NCBI RefSeq assembly: GCF_001182785.1
Contig: NZ_CP012099.1
Location: 3,594,501 to 3,658,500 of the forward strand
Direction of reading: 5' to 3'
DNA: 64,000 bases
DNA from: Bacillus thuringiensis
Lineage (GTDB): Bacteria; Bacillota; Bacilli; Bacillales; Bacillaceae_G
Both the position numbers and the translations under genes were made by a program. How positions within the stretch are numbered: the stretch's first letter is position 1; every line of letters starts with the position of its first letter. The notes below the pieces were generated by a model. That model saw only the letters and a list, made by a program, of their open reading frames with translations. It was not told where the DNA came from and ran no database searches. Below are positions 36,848 through 46,993 of this stretch, one piece after another.

Positions 36848-39520
36848 TCATCCTTTCTTTAACTTCTTCTGTAAGCGATACAATTCGTTCATCGCTTCTA
36901 AAGGTGTCATATCAAGTAAATCGATTTTTTTAATTTGCGCAAGTACTGCGCTTTCTTTTTGATCAAGCACAGGCTTGTCTTGTTTTTTTGAAGATTGGTC
37001 TCCTCCAAAGAAAGATAGTTGTGACTCTTCTTCAGTCTCTTCTTTCTTTTCTTGTATTTCTGCCGGTTCTTCTTTTACAACTACAGGTTCTGGAACAACT
37101 TCTTGTACCTTTACTTCTACACGCTTTGGAATAATAATTTCTTCCTGTCCTTCTAGTTGTGCTAACACTTCTTTCGCGCGGGCAATTAAGCTATCTGGAA
37201 GCTCTGCAAGTTGCGCAACGTGAATTCCGTAACTTTTATCAGCTGCTCCATCTTGAATTTTATGAAGGAATACTACTTTTCCATTCTCTTCAATTGCTGA
37301 AACGTGTACATTTTTCAGTTGATTTAAACTCTCTTCTAACACAGTCAATTCGTGATAATGCGTAGAGAATAACGTTTTTGCACCAATTTGGTCATGAATA
37401 TGTTCAATGATCGCTTGTGCAAGTGCCATGCCATCATACGTAGATGTACCGCGTCCAATTTCATCGAATAAAATTAAACTTCTTTCTGATGCGTTTGCAA
37501 TTGCATTTTTCGCTTCTAACATTTCGACCATAAATGTACTTTGACCTGAAATTAAATCATCTGCTGCACCAATTCTCGTAAAGATTTGGTCAAATACAGG
37601 TAATACTGCTTCTGTTGCTGGTACGAAACAACCAATTTGTGACATAACCGTTACAAGTGCTAACTGTCTCATATACGTACTTTTACCAGACATGTTCGGT
37701 CCTGTAATTAAAAAGACATCCATCTTCTCTGGCATAATACAATCATTCGGTACATACAATTTCCCGTTCAATACTTTTTCAACGACAGGATGACGACCAT
37801 CTTTAATAAAGATTTCACGCTTCGTTGTTAGTACAGGTTTTACAAACTGTTCTTCTTCACTAACTGTCGCAAAACTTTGCAGTACGTCTAATTCACTAAT
37901 TACTTTCGCTAAATGTTGTAATTTCGGAATAAATACTTTTACTTCTTCACGAAGCGCTGTAAATAAATCGTATTCTAGTTGTACAATTTTTTCTTCTGCT
38001 TCTAAAATTAACGTTTCTTTTTCTTTCAGTTCATCTGTAATGAAACGTTCAGCATTAGCAAGCGTTTGTTTTCGTTCGTAGCGGCCTTCTGGAAGTGCTG
38101 CAAGATTCGCCTTCGTCACTTCAATGTAGTAGCCGAAAATACGGTTGTACCCGATTTTTAACGATTTAACTCCTGTAATATCACGCTCTCGTTTTTCAAG
38201 CTCAGCGATCCACGTTTTTCCGTTTTTACTAACGTAACGATATTGATCAAGCTTGTCATTATAACCGTCTTTAATAATATCTCCATCTTTAATAGAAAGC
38301 GGTGGGTTTTCTTGAATACTTCTTCCTAGTAATTCAGTTAAGCTCTCACATGGATCCGCCCCTTGAATTAACCTTGCTGCATAAGCATTATCTAACAAAC
38401 TAATCGCTTCTAAAATAGCTGGTACTTGAAGTAAAGATCGTCTTAACTGTAATAAGTCCCTTGCATTGACATTACCAAATGCAACTTTTCCTGCTAAACG
38501 TTCTAAATCATATACTTCTTTTAATTTTTCTTTTAAATCTTCACGTAAGAAGTAATCATTTACAAATGTTTCAACCATTTCTAAACGCTCTTCAACTTTT
38601 TCTTTCTGAATAAGTGGACGTTCCATCCACTGTTTTAACATACGACCACCCATAGCTGTTTTTGTTTTATCCAATAGCCATAATAATGATCCTGTTTTTT
38701 CTTTCGTTCGAAGTGTTTCTGTCAGCTCTAAATTTCGCTTTGAATGCACATCAATTTTCATAAATTGATTCGTATAATAAATTTCTACAGGTTGTAAATG
38801 ATCTAATGAACGTTTTTGCGTTCTTATCACATAGTTAAATAAGCGTCCAATTGCTTTAATTAACTTTGCTTGCGAAACATTTTTCACAAGATGTTCTAAT
38901 CCTTCAGGAATTGCCGTTGCATCTTCATATGAGATTGTCATTTTTAACGTTTCAGTTAATTTATTTAATTCATCTTTAGAAAATGAAGAATCTACAACAA
39001 TTTCTTTCGAACCAGTTGCATACACTTCTAATAAAATATCTTCTACTGAACCTGTTAACAACGTTACTGTATTTTGTCCAGTCGTTAAATCATTACAAGC
39101 TAATGCATATGATCCATCTTCAAAATGTGTTAATGCGGCTAAAAAGTTATTTTCTTTCTCATCAATCGTACGCCCTTCCATCATCGTTCCTGGCGTAATT
39201 AGTTGTACTACTTCACGGCGCACTACACCTTTAGCTGTTTTTGGATCTTCCACTTGCTCACAAACAGCTACTTTATATCCTTTTTCAACAAGTTGTTCAA
39301 TATAGTTTTTAGCTGCATGATGCGGTACACCGCACATCGGTATACGATCACTACTGCCACCATCTCGGCTCGTTAATGTAATTTCAAGCTCATGAGCTGC
39401 TTTAACGGCATCTTCAAAGAACATTTCATAAAAATCGCCTAATCGGAAAAATAAAAAGGCATCTTGATAGTCTGCCTTAACCTTTAAATATTGCTGTATC
39501 ATAGGGGTATATTGCGTCAT
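36848..39520 (-). CDS. mutS: DNA mismatch repair protein MutS
   Basis: An 890-residue mismatch sensor. Residues 1-120 hold the mismatch-binding domain with GDFYEMF; Walker [10 protein letters not shown] is near residue 606, Walker B and the ABC-type motif follow ([16 protein letters not shown]), then STHYHEL. The C-terminal acidic extension carries QLSFF (about residue 833), the beta-clamp binding motif type of Bacillus MutS. The leader holds a 10-codon upstream ORF. Strong TGGAGG site. Confidence 0.97.
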   Translation of the reverse strand: MTQYTPMIQQYLKVKADYQDAFLFFRLGDFYEMFFEDAVKAAHELEITLTSRDGGSSDRIPMCGVPHHAAKNYIEQLVEKGYKVAVCEQVEDPKTAKGVVRREVVQLITPGTMMEGRTIDEKENNFLAALTHFEDGSYALACNDLTTGQNTVTLLTGSVEDILLEVYATGSKEIVVDSSFSKDELNKLTETLKMTISYEDATAIPEGLEHLVKNVSQAKLIKAIGRLFNYVIRTQKRSLDHLQPVEIYYTNQFMKIDVHSKRNLELTETLRTKEKTGSLLWLLDKTKTAMGGRMLKQWMERPLIQKEKVEERLEMVETFVNDYFLREDLKEKLKEVYDLERLAGKVAFGNVNARDLLQLRRSLLQVPAILEAISLLDNAYAARLIQGADPCESLTELLGRSIQENPPLSIKDGDIIKDGYNDKLDQYRYVSKNGKTWIAELEKRERDITGVKSLKIGYNRIFGYYIEVTKANLAALPEGRYERKQTLANAERFITDELKEKETLILEAEEKIVQLEYDLFTALREEVKVFIPKLQHLAKVISELDVLQSFATVSEEEQFVKPVLTTKREIFIKDGRHPVVEKVLNGKLYVPNDCIMPEKMDVFLITGPNMSGKSTYMRQLALVTVMSQIGCFVPATEAVLPVFDQIFTRIGAADDLISGQSTFMVEMLEAKNAIANASERSLILFDEIGRGTSTYDGMALAQAIIEHIHDQIGAKTLFSTHYHELTVLEESLNQLKNVHVSAIEENGKVVFLHKIQDGAADKSYGIHVAQLAELPDSLIARAKEVLAQLEGQEEIIIPKRVEVKVQEVVPEPVVVKEEPAEIQEKKEETEEESQLSFFGGDQSSKKQDKPVLDQKESAVLAQIKKIDLLDMTPLEAMNELYRLQKKLKKG

Positions 39521-39549
39521 ACTTTTCCTCCATAATTCTTACATAGTAA

Positions 39550-39603
39550 TCAATTTTCATATATGTCACATTTCACGGACATCCATATCTCCTATTTCAG
39601 GAG
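39550..39603 (-). promoter_or_regulatory. mutS leader: 5' stem-loop and 10-codon upstream ORF
   Basis: On the minus strand, CTCCT-GAAAT-AGGAG (39589-39603) forms a small stem-loop just downstream of a -10-like TATAAT (39613-39618). Its second arm, AGGAG, is also an ideal ribosome binding site for ATG at 39582, which opens a frame MSVKCDIYEN ending at 39550, 29 bases before mutS. So the stem could hide the site of the upstream ORF. Confidence 0.4.
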
Positions 39604-39664
39604 TCTTTCTTCATTATAACATATTTCATAAAGAATCATGTTCATTCAGCGCCACTTATATAAA

Positions 39665-39698
39665 GTAAAAAGCTAGGAAGAACTTCTCCCTAGCTTTC
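39665..39698 (-). terminator. Terminator after cotE
   Basis: AAAGCTAGG / CCTAGCTTT stem with a 12-base loop; T run on the minus strand. Starts a few bases behind the cotE stop. Confidence 0.85.
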
Positions 39699-39700
39699 TA

Positions 39701-40243
39701 TTACTCTTCTTCTGCATCAACGATAAAGTTCGGATCTAATTCTTCAAATTCATCATCAGCAATTTGGAAATCATCATCTGATTCTACGCAGCCTTCAGGA
39801 TTTACACTTACACAAATTTTCGTTTCTCCAACTACTTCTGTTACAAATTCACGTTCTACAGTTACAACAATTTTATTACCGTTTGGTGATACAAGCGCTT
39901 CTAAACAATTTGGTGGCTGAATAACACGAGCAATAATTTCTAAATCGTCACCAGAAAAGTTTTTATCACGATAACCAATGCTTACTTCGTCCGTGTAGTT
40001 CACACGTTCTGTTACAACTTCAGTCTTTGTATTTCCATCAAATGAATACCAAGTGTTCACATCATAGAAACCTTCAATTTCCACATGCTTCCCATTCTTT
40101 CTTGCTTCGTACGAGTGGTTAATTACCCAGCACCCTAAAATACTTGTTGGTTCATTATTCGATTCACATGTATGCGTTGACTTTGTATACTTACGTCCTT
40201 TTCCAACCACTGCTTTTGTAATAATCTCTCTAAATTCGGACAT
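39701..40243 (-). CDS. cotE: Outer spore coat morphogenetic protein CotE
   Basis: A 180-residue acidic coat protein that directs outer coat assembly and, in the B. cereus group, attachment of the exosporium. The sequence is full-length, starts MSEFREIITKAVVGKGRKYTKST and ends in a long acidic tail (DDEFEELDPNF, then EEE) typical of CotE. A sporulation promoter candidate lies 30-60 bases upstream. AGGAGGG ribosome binding site. Single gene between two terminators. Confidence 0.95.
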   Translation of the reverse strand: MSEFREIITKAVVGKGRKYTKSTHTCESNNEPTSILGCWVINHSYEARKNGKHVEIEGFYDVNTWYSFDGNTKTEVVTERVNYTDEVSIGYRDKNFSGDDLEIIARVIQPPNCLEALVSPNGNKIVVTVEREFVTEVVGETKICVSVNPEGCVESDDDFQIADDEFEELDPNFIVDAEEE

Positions 40244-40273
40244 TCGTAACCCTCCTCAATCACTATTCACTTA

Positions 40274-40302
40274 ATCATATGCGTGACAATAGCGGAATGT
40301 GT
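40274..40302 (-). promoter_or_regulatory. Sporulation-sigma promoter candidate of cotE
   Basis: Minus-strand CATATGAT (40274-40281) fits the CATANNNT -10 of sigma-E and sigma-K; an AC pair lies 17 bases upstream (40299-40300) as for sigma-K. In B. subtilis cotE uses both factors. Motifs are short, so confidence is moderate. Confidence 0.45.
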
Positions 40303-40342
40303 CATTCTTTTTTTGAGAAGAACTTACGTTTAATCAACTAAA

Positions 40343-40371
40343 AAAAATAGATGTCAATATGACATCTATTT
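40343..40371 (-). terminator. Terminator after ricA
   Basis: AAATAGATGTCA / TGACATCTATTT perfect stem with a 3-base loop, overlapping the ricA stop; TTTTTTT on the minus strand. Confidence 0.88.
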
Positions 40372-40801
40372 AACAACCACAATTTCCTTTTTTACTTTCT
40401 ACCGCTGCGCCAGTTTCACCCTTAAGTACATCGCCACCAGTTGAAATTAATATTTCATCTGTAACGTTGTTAGAAATTGTACTAGCAACTAACTGTAATA
40501 AGTCATTTACGTATGTTTGTGAAGATTTAAATTCTTGTACGACTGGAATACTGTCTAACTTATCTTGCAATGCATCAATTTCAGCTTCTACCTTTTTTAA
40601 AGCTTCCCACTTCCCGTAATGCTGCAAGTTTACTGCTTGTTTTTGCAGTGCTTTAATTTCATCGATTGCGCGCTTTACATTTTCATTTTTATGAATTTGC
40701 GCCTCTGCTTTCTTAAAAAAATCAACTTCTTCTGTTTCAGAAATCATTTTTGCTAATTCTTTCGCTTGTTCAACAATGTCATCTTTCGAATATACTTTCA
40801 T
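40370..40801 (-). CDS. ricA: RicA (YmcA), regulator of RNase Y and competence/biofilm
   Basis: A 143-residue, mostly helical YlbF/YmcA-family protein. It pairs with RicF (YlbF) and RicT (YaaT) in a complex that carries iron-sulfur clusters and steers RNase Y. The final GNCGC provides the cysteines typical of RicA. It starts 3 bases after the miaB stop, with its ribosome binding site formed by the last codons of miaB, so expression is coupled. RNase Y itself is encoded 7 kb away in this window. Confidence 0.92.
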   Translation of the reverse strand: MKVYSKDDIVEQAKELAKMISETEEVDFFKKAEAQIHKNENVKRAIDEIKALQKQAVNLQHYGKWEALKKVEAEIDALQDKLDSIPVVQEFKSSQTYVNDLLQLVASTISNNVTDEILISTGGDVLKGETGAAVESKKGNCGC

Positions 40802-40804
40802 CTA

Positions 40805-42334
40805 TTATTTCACCTCAATCGGCTCTTCAACTAATTCCCCGTTAAGAGACCAAGTTTTTGCTTCCGTTACTTTTACTTTCACAAGCTGACCAATTAAAGA
40901 TTTTGAAGCGACGAAGTTTACAAGTTTATTCGTACGAGTATAACCTGCAAGTACTTCCGGATTATTTTTACTTTCCCCATCAACTAACACTTCTACAATT
41001 TGACCTTTATAACGACTATTCTTTTCAATTGCCAACGTATTTACTAGTGTATTTAAGCGTTGAAGACGTTCTTTCTTTACTTCCATCGGTACATTATCTT
41101 TCATTTTTGCAGCTGGTGTACCTTCGCGAGGAGAATAAATAAATGTAAAGGCAGTATCAAATCCTACTTCACGATATAACGACATCGTTTCTTCAAATTG
41201 CTCATCTGTTTCATTTGGGAAACCAACGATAATATCTGTTGTTAATACTGCATCTGGAATTGCTTCTTTAATTTTTCTTACAAGTTCTAAATAATGCTCA
41301 CGTGAATATTTACGCGCCATAATTTTCAACATATCTGTACTTCCAGATTGAACTGGTAAATGGATATGTTCTACTAGGTTGCCACCTTTGCCAAGCACTT
41401 CAATTAAGTGATCATCGAAATCACGTGGATGGCTCGTTGTAAAACGAATACGGGCAATATCAACTTTACGAAGTTCGTCCATTAAATCGCCAAGACCGTA
41501 TTCTACATCTTCAAAGTCTTTACCATATGCATTTACGTTTTGTCCAAGTAACGTAATTTCTTTATAACCATTTGCAGCTAAATGACGAATCTCTTGGATA
41601 ATATCTTCTGGACGTCTACTTCGCTCTTTTCCGCGTGTATACGGTACAATACAATACGTACAGAACTTATCACAGCCATACATAATATTTACCCAAGCTT
41701 TAATATCACCACGACGTACTTTCGGAAGGTTTTCAATTACGTCGCCTTCCTTTGACCATACTTCAACTACCGTCTCTTTCGAGAACATCGCATCTTTTAG
41801 AATATACGGTAATCTATGAATATTATGCGTTCCAAATACCATATCTACATGCTGATTTTTTTGCATAATTTTATTTACAACAGATTCTTCTTGAGACATA
41901 CAACCACATACACCAATTAAAAGGTCCGGATTTCTTCGTTTTAGTGACTTTAAATGGCCTAGTTCACCAAACACTTTATTTTCAGCATTTTCACGAATCG
42001 CACAAGTATTTAATAAAACTACATCTGCATCCTCAGTTGAAAAAGTTGGTTCATATCCAAGCGTTGTGAAAATACCTGCCATTACTTCCGTATCATGCTC
42101 ATTCATTTGACAACCATATGTACGAATATAGAACTTTCTTCCTGTACCAAAATTGCGAAACTCTTCAGGTAAGCCAAAATCCCGTTCAATTTTAACTTCT
42201 TCTTTCCCTCGCTTTTTCGCATCCTTTAAGGAAGGTGGTTGATATACACTTTCAAAGTATTTACTATAATCTTTCTCTTCTTTTTTCGTAGAGGAATTTG
42301 CTTGTTGACTTGCTAATCGTTGTTGCTCGTTCAT
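40805..42334 (-). CDS. miaB: tRNA-2-methylthio-N6-dimethylallyladenosine synthase MiaB
   Basis: A 509-residue radical SAM methylthiotransferase that modifies A37 of tRNAs reading codons starting with U. The N-terminal domain has three cluster cysteines ([26 protein letters not shown]); the radical SAM CxxxCxxC is in [16 protein letters not shown] (about residue 220); a TRAM domain ends the protein. The ATG at 42334 has AAAGGAG nine bases upstream; an earlier ATG at 42379 has no site. Confidence 0.96.
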
Positions 42335-42764
42335 CGGTAATCTCCTTTCACCCTTAACTATACACACTCTATAGTCCATTTTAATGCGCTTAGACTCACC
42401 TCAAAAATGGTTAGATAGCTTGGAGATAACTTGTCCTTTGAAACTTGAGTAATCAATCTAATCATTCATAAGAATGAAGTCTTCCCCACGCAAATAGACA
42501 TTCCCTTTTTATCATTTCTTGTTGTCCTACCCAAAAGCATATTGCTTTATCCCTATAAACATTACCATAGTATGACGTGTTTCGCCAATTTTAACAATCC
42601 AGAGGCCCTTTATTATCTTACATTTCATAAGCAATGAACTTGCCATTTTCATACAACGATTTACATATTATTTTACCATTCTGAATTTTCTAAGTAAATA
42701 AAACTACCCTATATTTTTTGCACATAAAAAAAGGTTACCAAATCGGCAACCTCCTCTTCTTACA
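42335..42764. other. Intergenic region upstream of miaB
   Basis: About 430 bases between korB and miaB, same strand. It holds the korB terminator (42728-42754) and the miaB promoter and leader. A short minus-strand stretch around 42620-42690 reads like protein for about 20 codons, ending FIAYEM and a stop, but has no start; too short to call. Confidence 0.4.
42728..42754 (-). terminator. Terminator after korB
   Basis: GGTTGCC / GGTAACC stem (one mismatch) behind korB; TTTTTTT on the minus strand. Confidence 0.7.
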
Positions 42765-43631
42765 TTACATAAATTCAGCAACAAGCTCATCAAACATTTT
42801 CTGATCCATATTTAAATCAGATTTCACTAAAGGCTCTTCACTATAGCCTTTAACAAGTTCTTGATATGATGGTTGCTTAGTATTTTGATAAATTAAACCT
42901 GTTACTAATCCGTTATTTTCCATTAACGTTTGCATAGCCATCATGCGATTAGACGGATCATATCCCTCTACTGTACTTAGTTTCGTTAAATTCTCTTTAA
43001 ACCAATCGTAAGTATTTACTTTATTGTAAGTAACACATGGGCTGAATACGTTAATTAATGAAAATCCTTTATGGTTAATACCAGCTTCAATAATTTGTGT
43101 TAATTCTTTTAAATCACTTGAAAAGCTTTGCGCCACAAATGTTGCACCAGCTGTTAAAGCCATTTCCATAACATTTAGTGACGGTTCAATTGAACCTTGT
43201 GGTGTACTTTTCGTTTTAAATCCAGCTTCACTACGTGGTGAAGTTTGCCCTTTTGTTAATCCGTAAATTTGGTTATCCATTACGATGTACGTAATGTCGA
43301 TATTACGACGAATAGAATGGATTGTATGTCCCATACCGATTGCAAATCCATCACCGTCACCACCTGATGCGATAACTGTTAAATCACGATTTGCCATTTT
43401 CACACCTTGTGCAATTGGAAGGGCACGACCATGAATACTATGCAAACCATACGAATTAATATAACCTGAAATACGACCTGAACAGCCGATACCAGAAATA
43501 ACAGCAAGTTCATCTGGGTTTAAGCCAACGTTAGCTGCCGCACGTTGAATTGCAGCTTGCACCGAGAAGTCTCCGCAACCTGGGCACCAGTTTGGTTTTA
43601 CACTGTTACGAAAGTCCTTAAATGTTGCCAT
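42765..43631 (-). CDS. korB: 2-oxoacid:ferredoxin oxidoreductase, beta subunit
   Basis: A 288-residue TPP-binding subunit: WCPGCGDFSVQ near residue 17, GCSGR, HGRALPIAQG, and the TPP-pyrophosphate motif GGDGDGFAIGMGH. With KorA it should oxidatively decarboxylate a 2-oxoacid such as 2-oxoglutarate to the acyl-CoA, reducing ferredoxin. Overlaps korA by 14 bases, so strict coupling. The exact substrate cannot be read off. Confidence 0.92.
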   Translation of the reverse strand: MATFKDFRNSVKPNWCPGCGDFSVQAAIQRAAANVGLNPDELAVISGIGCSGRISGYINSYGLHSIHGRALPIAQGVKMANRDLTVIASGGDGDGFAIGMGHTIHSIRRNIDITYIVMDNQIYGLTKGQTSPRSEAGFKTKSTPQGSIEPSLNVMEMALTAGATFVAQSFSSDLKELTQIIEAGINHKGFSLINVFSPCVTYNKVNTYDWFKENLTKLSTVEGYDPSNRMMAMQTLMENNGLVTGLIYQNTKQPSYQELVKGYSEEPLVKSDLNMDQKMFDELVAEFM

Positions 43632-45375
43632 TTAGTACAACCCCTTTTTTGCATTCGTTGTAAATCTCTTTTGGCAAGAATGGGTTTCCATCATATTTTA
43701 AAAGACTAGAAATTTTCTCACCATTACCAAGATTCATTTTCATAATGTTAGCAAGCTGACCTGTTGCATTGTTTTCTACAACTACAACGCGCTTCGCATT
43801 TTTCACAAGTGGATCGATTTCAGCTGTAGGGAACGGGTGAATTAAGCGCACATGAGCATGGTTTACTTTCATACCCTCTTGTTCTAAACGCTCCATTGCC
43901 TCTTCGATCGCACCACGAGTTGAATTAAATCCAACAAGCAATACGTCTGCTTCGTCATGCTTAACATTTTTATAAACAGGGGTATTAAACTTCAAGTTAT
44001 CCATTTTACGGAAACGTTTGTCCATTTGATCTTTACGGTTTATTGCTGATTCAGAAGGTTTACCCATTTCATCATGTTCTACACCTGTAACATGGTGAAT
44101 ACCATTTTTCATACCAGGTAAAACACGTGGTGAAACGCCATCTTCTGTTACTTCATAACGCTTGAAGTATGCTTTATTCTCACGTTCTGGTATTTCTATG
44201 TCTAAATCAAGCTTACCACGGCGAATTTCCACTTTATCTAACTTAAGTGGTTCTACAGTTTGTTTCCCTAAAGAAAGCTGTAAATCTGTTAAGAAGATAA
44301 CAGGAACTTGATATTCTTCAGCTAAGTTAAACGCTTCTACAATATCATAGAAAGCTTCTTCAACTGTACTTGGTGCCATTACGATTTTTGGAATCTCACC
44401 ATGCGTACCGTAAATCATCGCCATTAAATCAGACTGCTCTTGTTTCGTTGGTAATCCCGTACTTGGACCACCGCGTTGTGTATCAACAATTACTAATGGT
44501 GTTTCTGTAATACCCGCTAAACCAATCGCTTCCATCATTAAAGACAGACCAGGACCAGCAGACGCTGTTAATGTACGAACACCAGCATAGTTTGCACCGA
44601 TTGCCATTGTACAAGCTGCGATTTCATCCTCAGTTTGGATTACTGTTCCGCCGACTTTCGGTAATTTTTTAATTAAGTATTCCATAATTTCTGATGCAGG
44701 TGTGATTGGGTATGCTGACATAAAACGAGCACCACCAGCTACCGCACCAAATGCGATTGCATCGTTTCCAATCATAAACATGCGTTTTTTACCATCAGCT
44801 TTTTCAAGCTGCATCATGTTTACTTTCTCACCTAGTAATTCTTTCATATATTGAGAGCCGCGTTTAATTGCGTCCATATTCTTTTGAACGACTTGCTCTC
44901 CTTTACGACCAAAGATTTCTTCAACAACATCTAAATAAGCTGTTTCGTCTAATCCTAATACCGCACTTGATGCTCCAACAGCAACCATGTTTTTCATTAA
45001 TGATGTGCCTAATTCTGAAGCAATATCTGTAAACGGTATCACATATAGATTTACATCTGTATTATCAGGTATTGTTGGATTAAATTTCGCATCCGCAACC
45101 ACAATTCCACCTGGACGTAGTTCGTGGAAGTTAAAATCAATTGTTTCTTGGTCAAAAGCAATTAAAATATCTAAATCATCTGAGATCGCTCGTACTTCTG
45201 TTGTACTTACACGAATTTTATTATTTGTATGGCCGCCTTTTATACGTGATGAGAAGTGGCGGTAACCGTATAGGTAATATCCTAATCGGTTTAATGCAAT
45301 ACAGAAGATTTCTCCTGTACTTTCAATTCCTTCACCTTGTTGGCCTCCAACTTTCCATGAAAGTTGACTAATCAT
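43618..45375 (-). CDS. korA: 2-oxoacid:ferredoxin oxidoreductase, fused gamma-alpha subunit
   Basis: A 585-residue fusion: gamma domain (residues 1-185; WKVGGQQGEGIESTG, RIKGGHTNNKIRVS) then alpha domain (about 200-585) with NDAIAFGAVAGGARFMSAYPITPASEI and GPGLSLMMEAIGLA. No ferredoxin domain is present, so a separate ferredoxin must accept electrons. It heads the korAB operon; GGGGTGTAGGAG precedes the ATG. Confidence 0.93.
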   Translation of the reverse strand: MISQLSWKVGGQQGEGIESTGEIFCIALNRLGYYLYGYRHFSSRIKGGHTNNKIRVSTTEVRAISDDLDILIAFDQETIDFNFHELRPGGIVVADAKFNPTIPDNTDVNLYVIPFTDIASELGTSLMKNMVAVGASSAVLGLDETAYLDVVEEIFGRKGEQVVQKNMDAIKRGSQYMKELLGEKVNMMQLEKADGKKRMFMIGNDAIAFGAVAGGARFMSAYPITPASEIMEYLIKKLPKVGGTVIQTEDEIAACTMAIGANYAGVRTLTASAGPGLSLMMEAIGLAGITETPLVIVDTQRGGPSTGLPTKQEQSDLMAMIYGTHGEIPKIVMAPSTVEEAFYDIVEAFNLAEEYQVPVIFLTDLQLSLGKQTVEPLKLDKVEIRRGKLDLDIEIPERENKAYFKRYEVTEDGVSPRVLPGMKNGIHHVTGVEHDEMGKPSESAINRKDQMDKRFRKMDNLKFNTPVYKNVKHDEADVLLVGFNSTRGAIEEAMERLEQEGMKVNHAHVRLIHPFPTAEIDPLVKNAKRVVVVENNATGQLANIMKMNLGNGEKISSLLKYDGNPFLPKEIYNECKKGVVLNGNI

Positions 45376-45601
45376 CTCCTACACCCCTTTTGGCTGCATT
45401 CATTGTAGTGTATTTTTTTACAGTAATAGTTTAGCATTTTTTATGCAAATAAACTACAACGGACGCAAATTATGCCTCTTCTGATTTCCCTGAATCTTTA
45501 GTATAAAGCTATTTTGTTTTTCATTCTAGTATTAGGTCTTAAAAAAATCAATAATATCAAATGAATTTATTTTAATTTTTCTGAATCTTTAAAACAAAAA
45601 C

Positions 45602-46525
45602 TCAAAAACTTATATGTTCAACAAAATTATCGTATAAAAATCGTTCGACCATAGATGCATCATAGTGTTTGTAAAGCTCATTAACTACATTTTCATACTC
45701 TCTATATGCCGTTAAATCTACAACCGTCTCCAAAATCCCATCAAAGTCTGAACCAAAGCCTATATTCTTTTCTCCACCTAAGGAACAAATATATTCAATA
45801 TGTCTTACTATATCTGTTATATTCGCCTGTCTTTCGCTCGTTAAAAATTGCGGTACAAAAGTAACTCCAATCACGCTATTTTTCTTTATGAGTGCTCTAA
45901 TTTGTTCATCATTTAAATTACGTGGATGTTGACAAAATTTATAGCAATTTGAATGAGATGCAATTGGGTTTTTAGCAATTTCTATAACATCCCAAAAGCT
46001 TCTTTCATTCAAGTGAGACACGTCAGTCCATAAATGTAACATATTCAGTTCTTGTACAATATGTTTCCCAAAGGTTGTTAAACCCGCTCCACGCGTCTCT
46101 AGCGCACCGTCAGCTAATAAATTGGCATAGTTCCATGTCAGCCCAAAGGAACGCACTCCCAATCGATAAAACAGCCGTAATTTCATTGCATCCTTTCCAA
46201 TTGCTTCGCAACCTTCTAATGTTAACAGCGCTCCAATCTCGTCCTGTTTTAACATGTTAATATCATCTTTTGTCTGAATAAACTTCACACCCGGTAATGA
46301 TAAAATTTCATTATAAAAAATATCTACCATTTGTAATGCCACTTCAAATCGTTTTTCATATAGCACCGTTTCTGGCACATATATAGCAAAACATTGTATA
46401 CTCCCTTTTCTTTTCTTTAATTGTTCAAATGTAATATGTAATTGCGGATCGTTTTTAAAATCCTTTTTCCCCTGTGCACTCCATAACTGAAAGAGTACAT
46501 CACAATGAGCATCAAAAATTTTCAT
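45602..46525 (-). CDS. Membrane-dipeptidase family (M19) peptidase
   Basis: A 308-residue zinc dipeptidase of the renal dipeptidase family. MKIFDAHCDVLF carries the HxD metal pair, LEGCEAIG the bridging Glu, then TDVSHLNERSFWDV, ASHSNC and HPRNLND, and GFGSDFDGI. No signal peptide, so it is cytoplasmic. The ATG at 46525 lies 7 bases behind GGAGG; the upstream in-frame ATGs (46561, 46531) lie before or too near this site. A strong terminator of spoVS sits directly in front. Confidence 0.9.
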   Translation of the reverse strand: MKIFDAHCDVLFQLWSAQGKKDFKNDPQLHITFEQLKKRKGSIQCFAIYVPETVLYEKRFEVALQMVDIFYNEILSLPGVKFIQTKDDINMLKQDEIGALLTLEGCEAIGKDAMKLRLFYRLGVRSFGLTWNYANLLADGALETRGAGLTTFGKHIVQELNMLHLWTDVSHLNERSFWDVIEIAKNPIASHSNCYKFCQHPRNLNDEQIRALIKKNSVIGVTFVPQFLTSERQANITDIVRHIEYICSLGGEKNIGFGSDFDGILETVVDLTAYREYENVVNELYKHYDASMVERFLYDNFVEHISF

Positions 46526-46544
46526 TTCCATTCCTCCATTATAA

Positions 46545-46579
46545 AAACAACCTGTTTGCATACTGCAAACAGGTTGTTT
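46545..46579 (-). terminator. Terminator after spoVS
   Basis: AAACAACCTGTTTGCA / TGCAAACAGGTTGTTT perfect 16-base stem with a 3-base loop, between spoVS and the dipeptidase gene. The dipeptidase ribosome binding site starts within 15 bases of it. Confidence 0.88.
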
Positions 46580-46583
46580 AAAC

Positions 46584-46844
46584 TTAACGAGGTTCTACAA
46601 TTAATTTTATTGCTGTACGCTCTTCGCCATCAATCATAATATCTGTAAACGCTGGGATACAAATCAGGTCCAAACCACTAGGCGCTACAAATCCTCTTGC
46701 GATTGCTACTGCCTTTACCGCTTGGTTCAATGCACCTGCACCAATAGCTTGAATTTCTGCTGTTCCGCGTTCGCGAATAACACCTGCAAGTGCACCAGCT
46801 ACAGAATTAGGGACCGACGTTGCTTTAACTTTTAATATTTCCAT
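46584..46844 (-). CDS. spoVS: Stage V sporulation protein S
   Basis: An 86-residue Alba-like, nucleic-acid-binding type protein (MEILKVKATSVPNSVAGALAGV) that affects septation and later spore assembly. The sequence is nearly invariant among Bacillus, so recognition is secure. The ATG at 46844 is chosen because GGAGGAAACG precedes it; the earlier ATG at 46883 has none. A good sigma-H promoter lies 60-85 bases upstream, as in B. subtilis. Confidence 0.96.
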   Translation of the reverse strand: MEILKVKATSVPNSVAGALAGVIRERGTAEIQAIGAGALNQAVKAVAIARGFVAPSGLDLICIPAFTDIMIDGEERTAIKLIVEPR

Positions 46845-46902
46845 TCCGCGTTTCCTCCTCGTTTCTTTAAAAAGTATTAGCAATTATTTCACTTTAACTT
46901 AT

Positions 46903-46930
46903 ATTCACGAGGAATGGCGCGTATTCCTGC
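46903..46930 (-). promoter_or_regulatory. Sigma-H promoter of spoVS
   Basis: Minus-strand GCAGGAATA (46922-46930), 12-base spacer, CGTGAAT (46903-46909). This matches the sigma-H consensus RNAGGAWWW-N11/12-RNNGAAT at all but one position. In B. subtilis spoVS is sigma-H dependent. Confidence 0.7.
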
Positions 46931-46993
46931 TAAATTTTCGTAATTTTTCTAAAAAATTAAAATATAATAACTTATCTAAAATTTAACGTTGAT

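Noticed and set aside
36352..36933. 193-codon open frame opposite mutL
   Set aside because: Antisense shadow of the conserved ATPase domain; Ser-rich translation, no start signal.
42620..42690. About 20 protein-like codons ending FIAYEM before miaB
   Set aside because: No start codon and too short; likely chance, although a gene remnant cannot be excluded.
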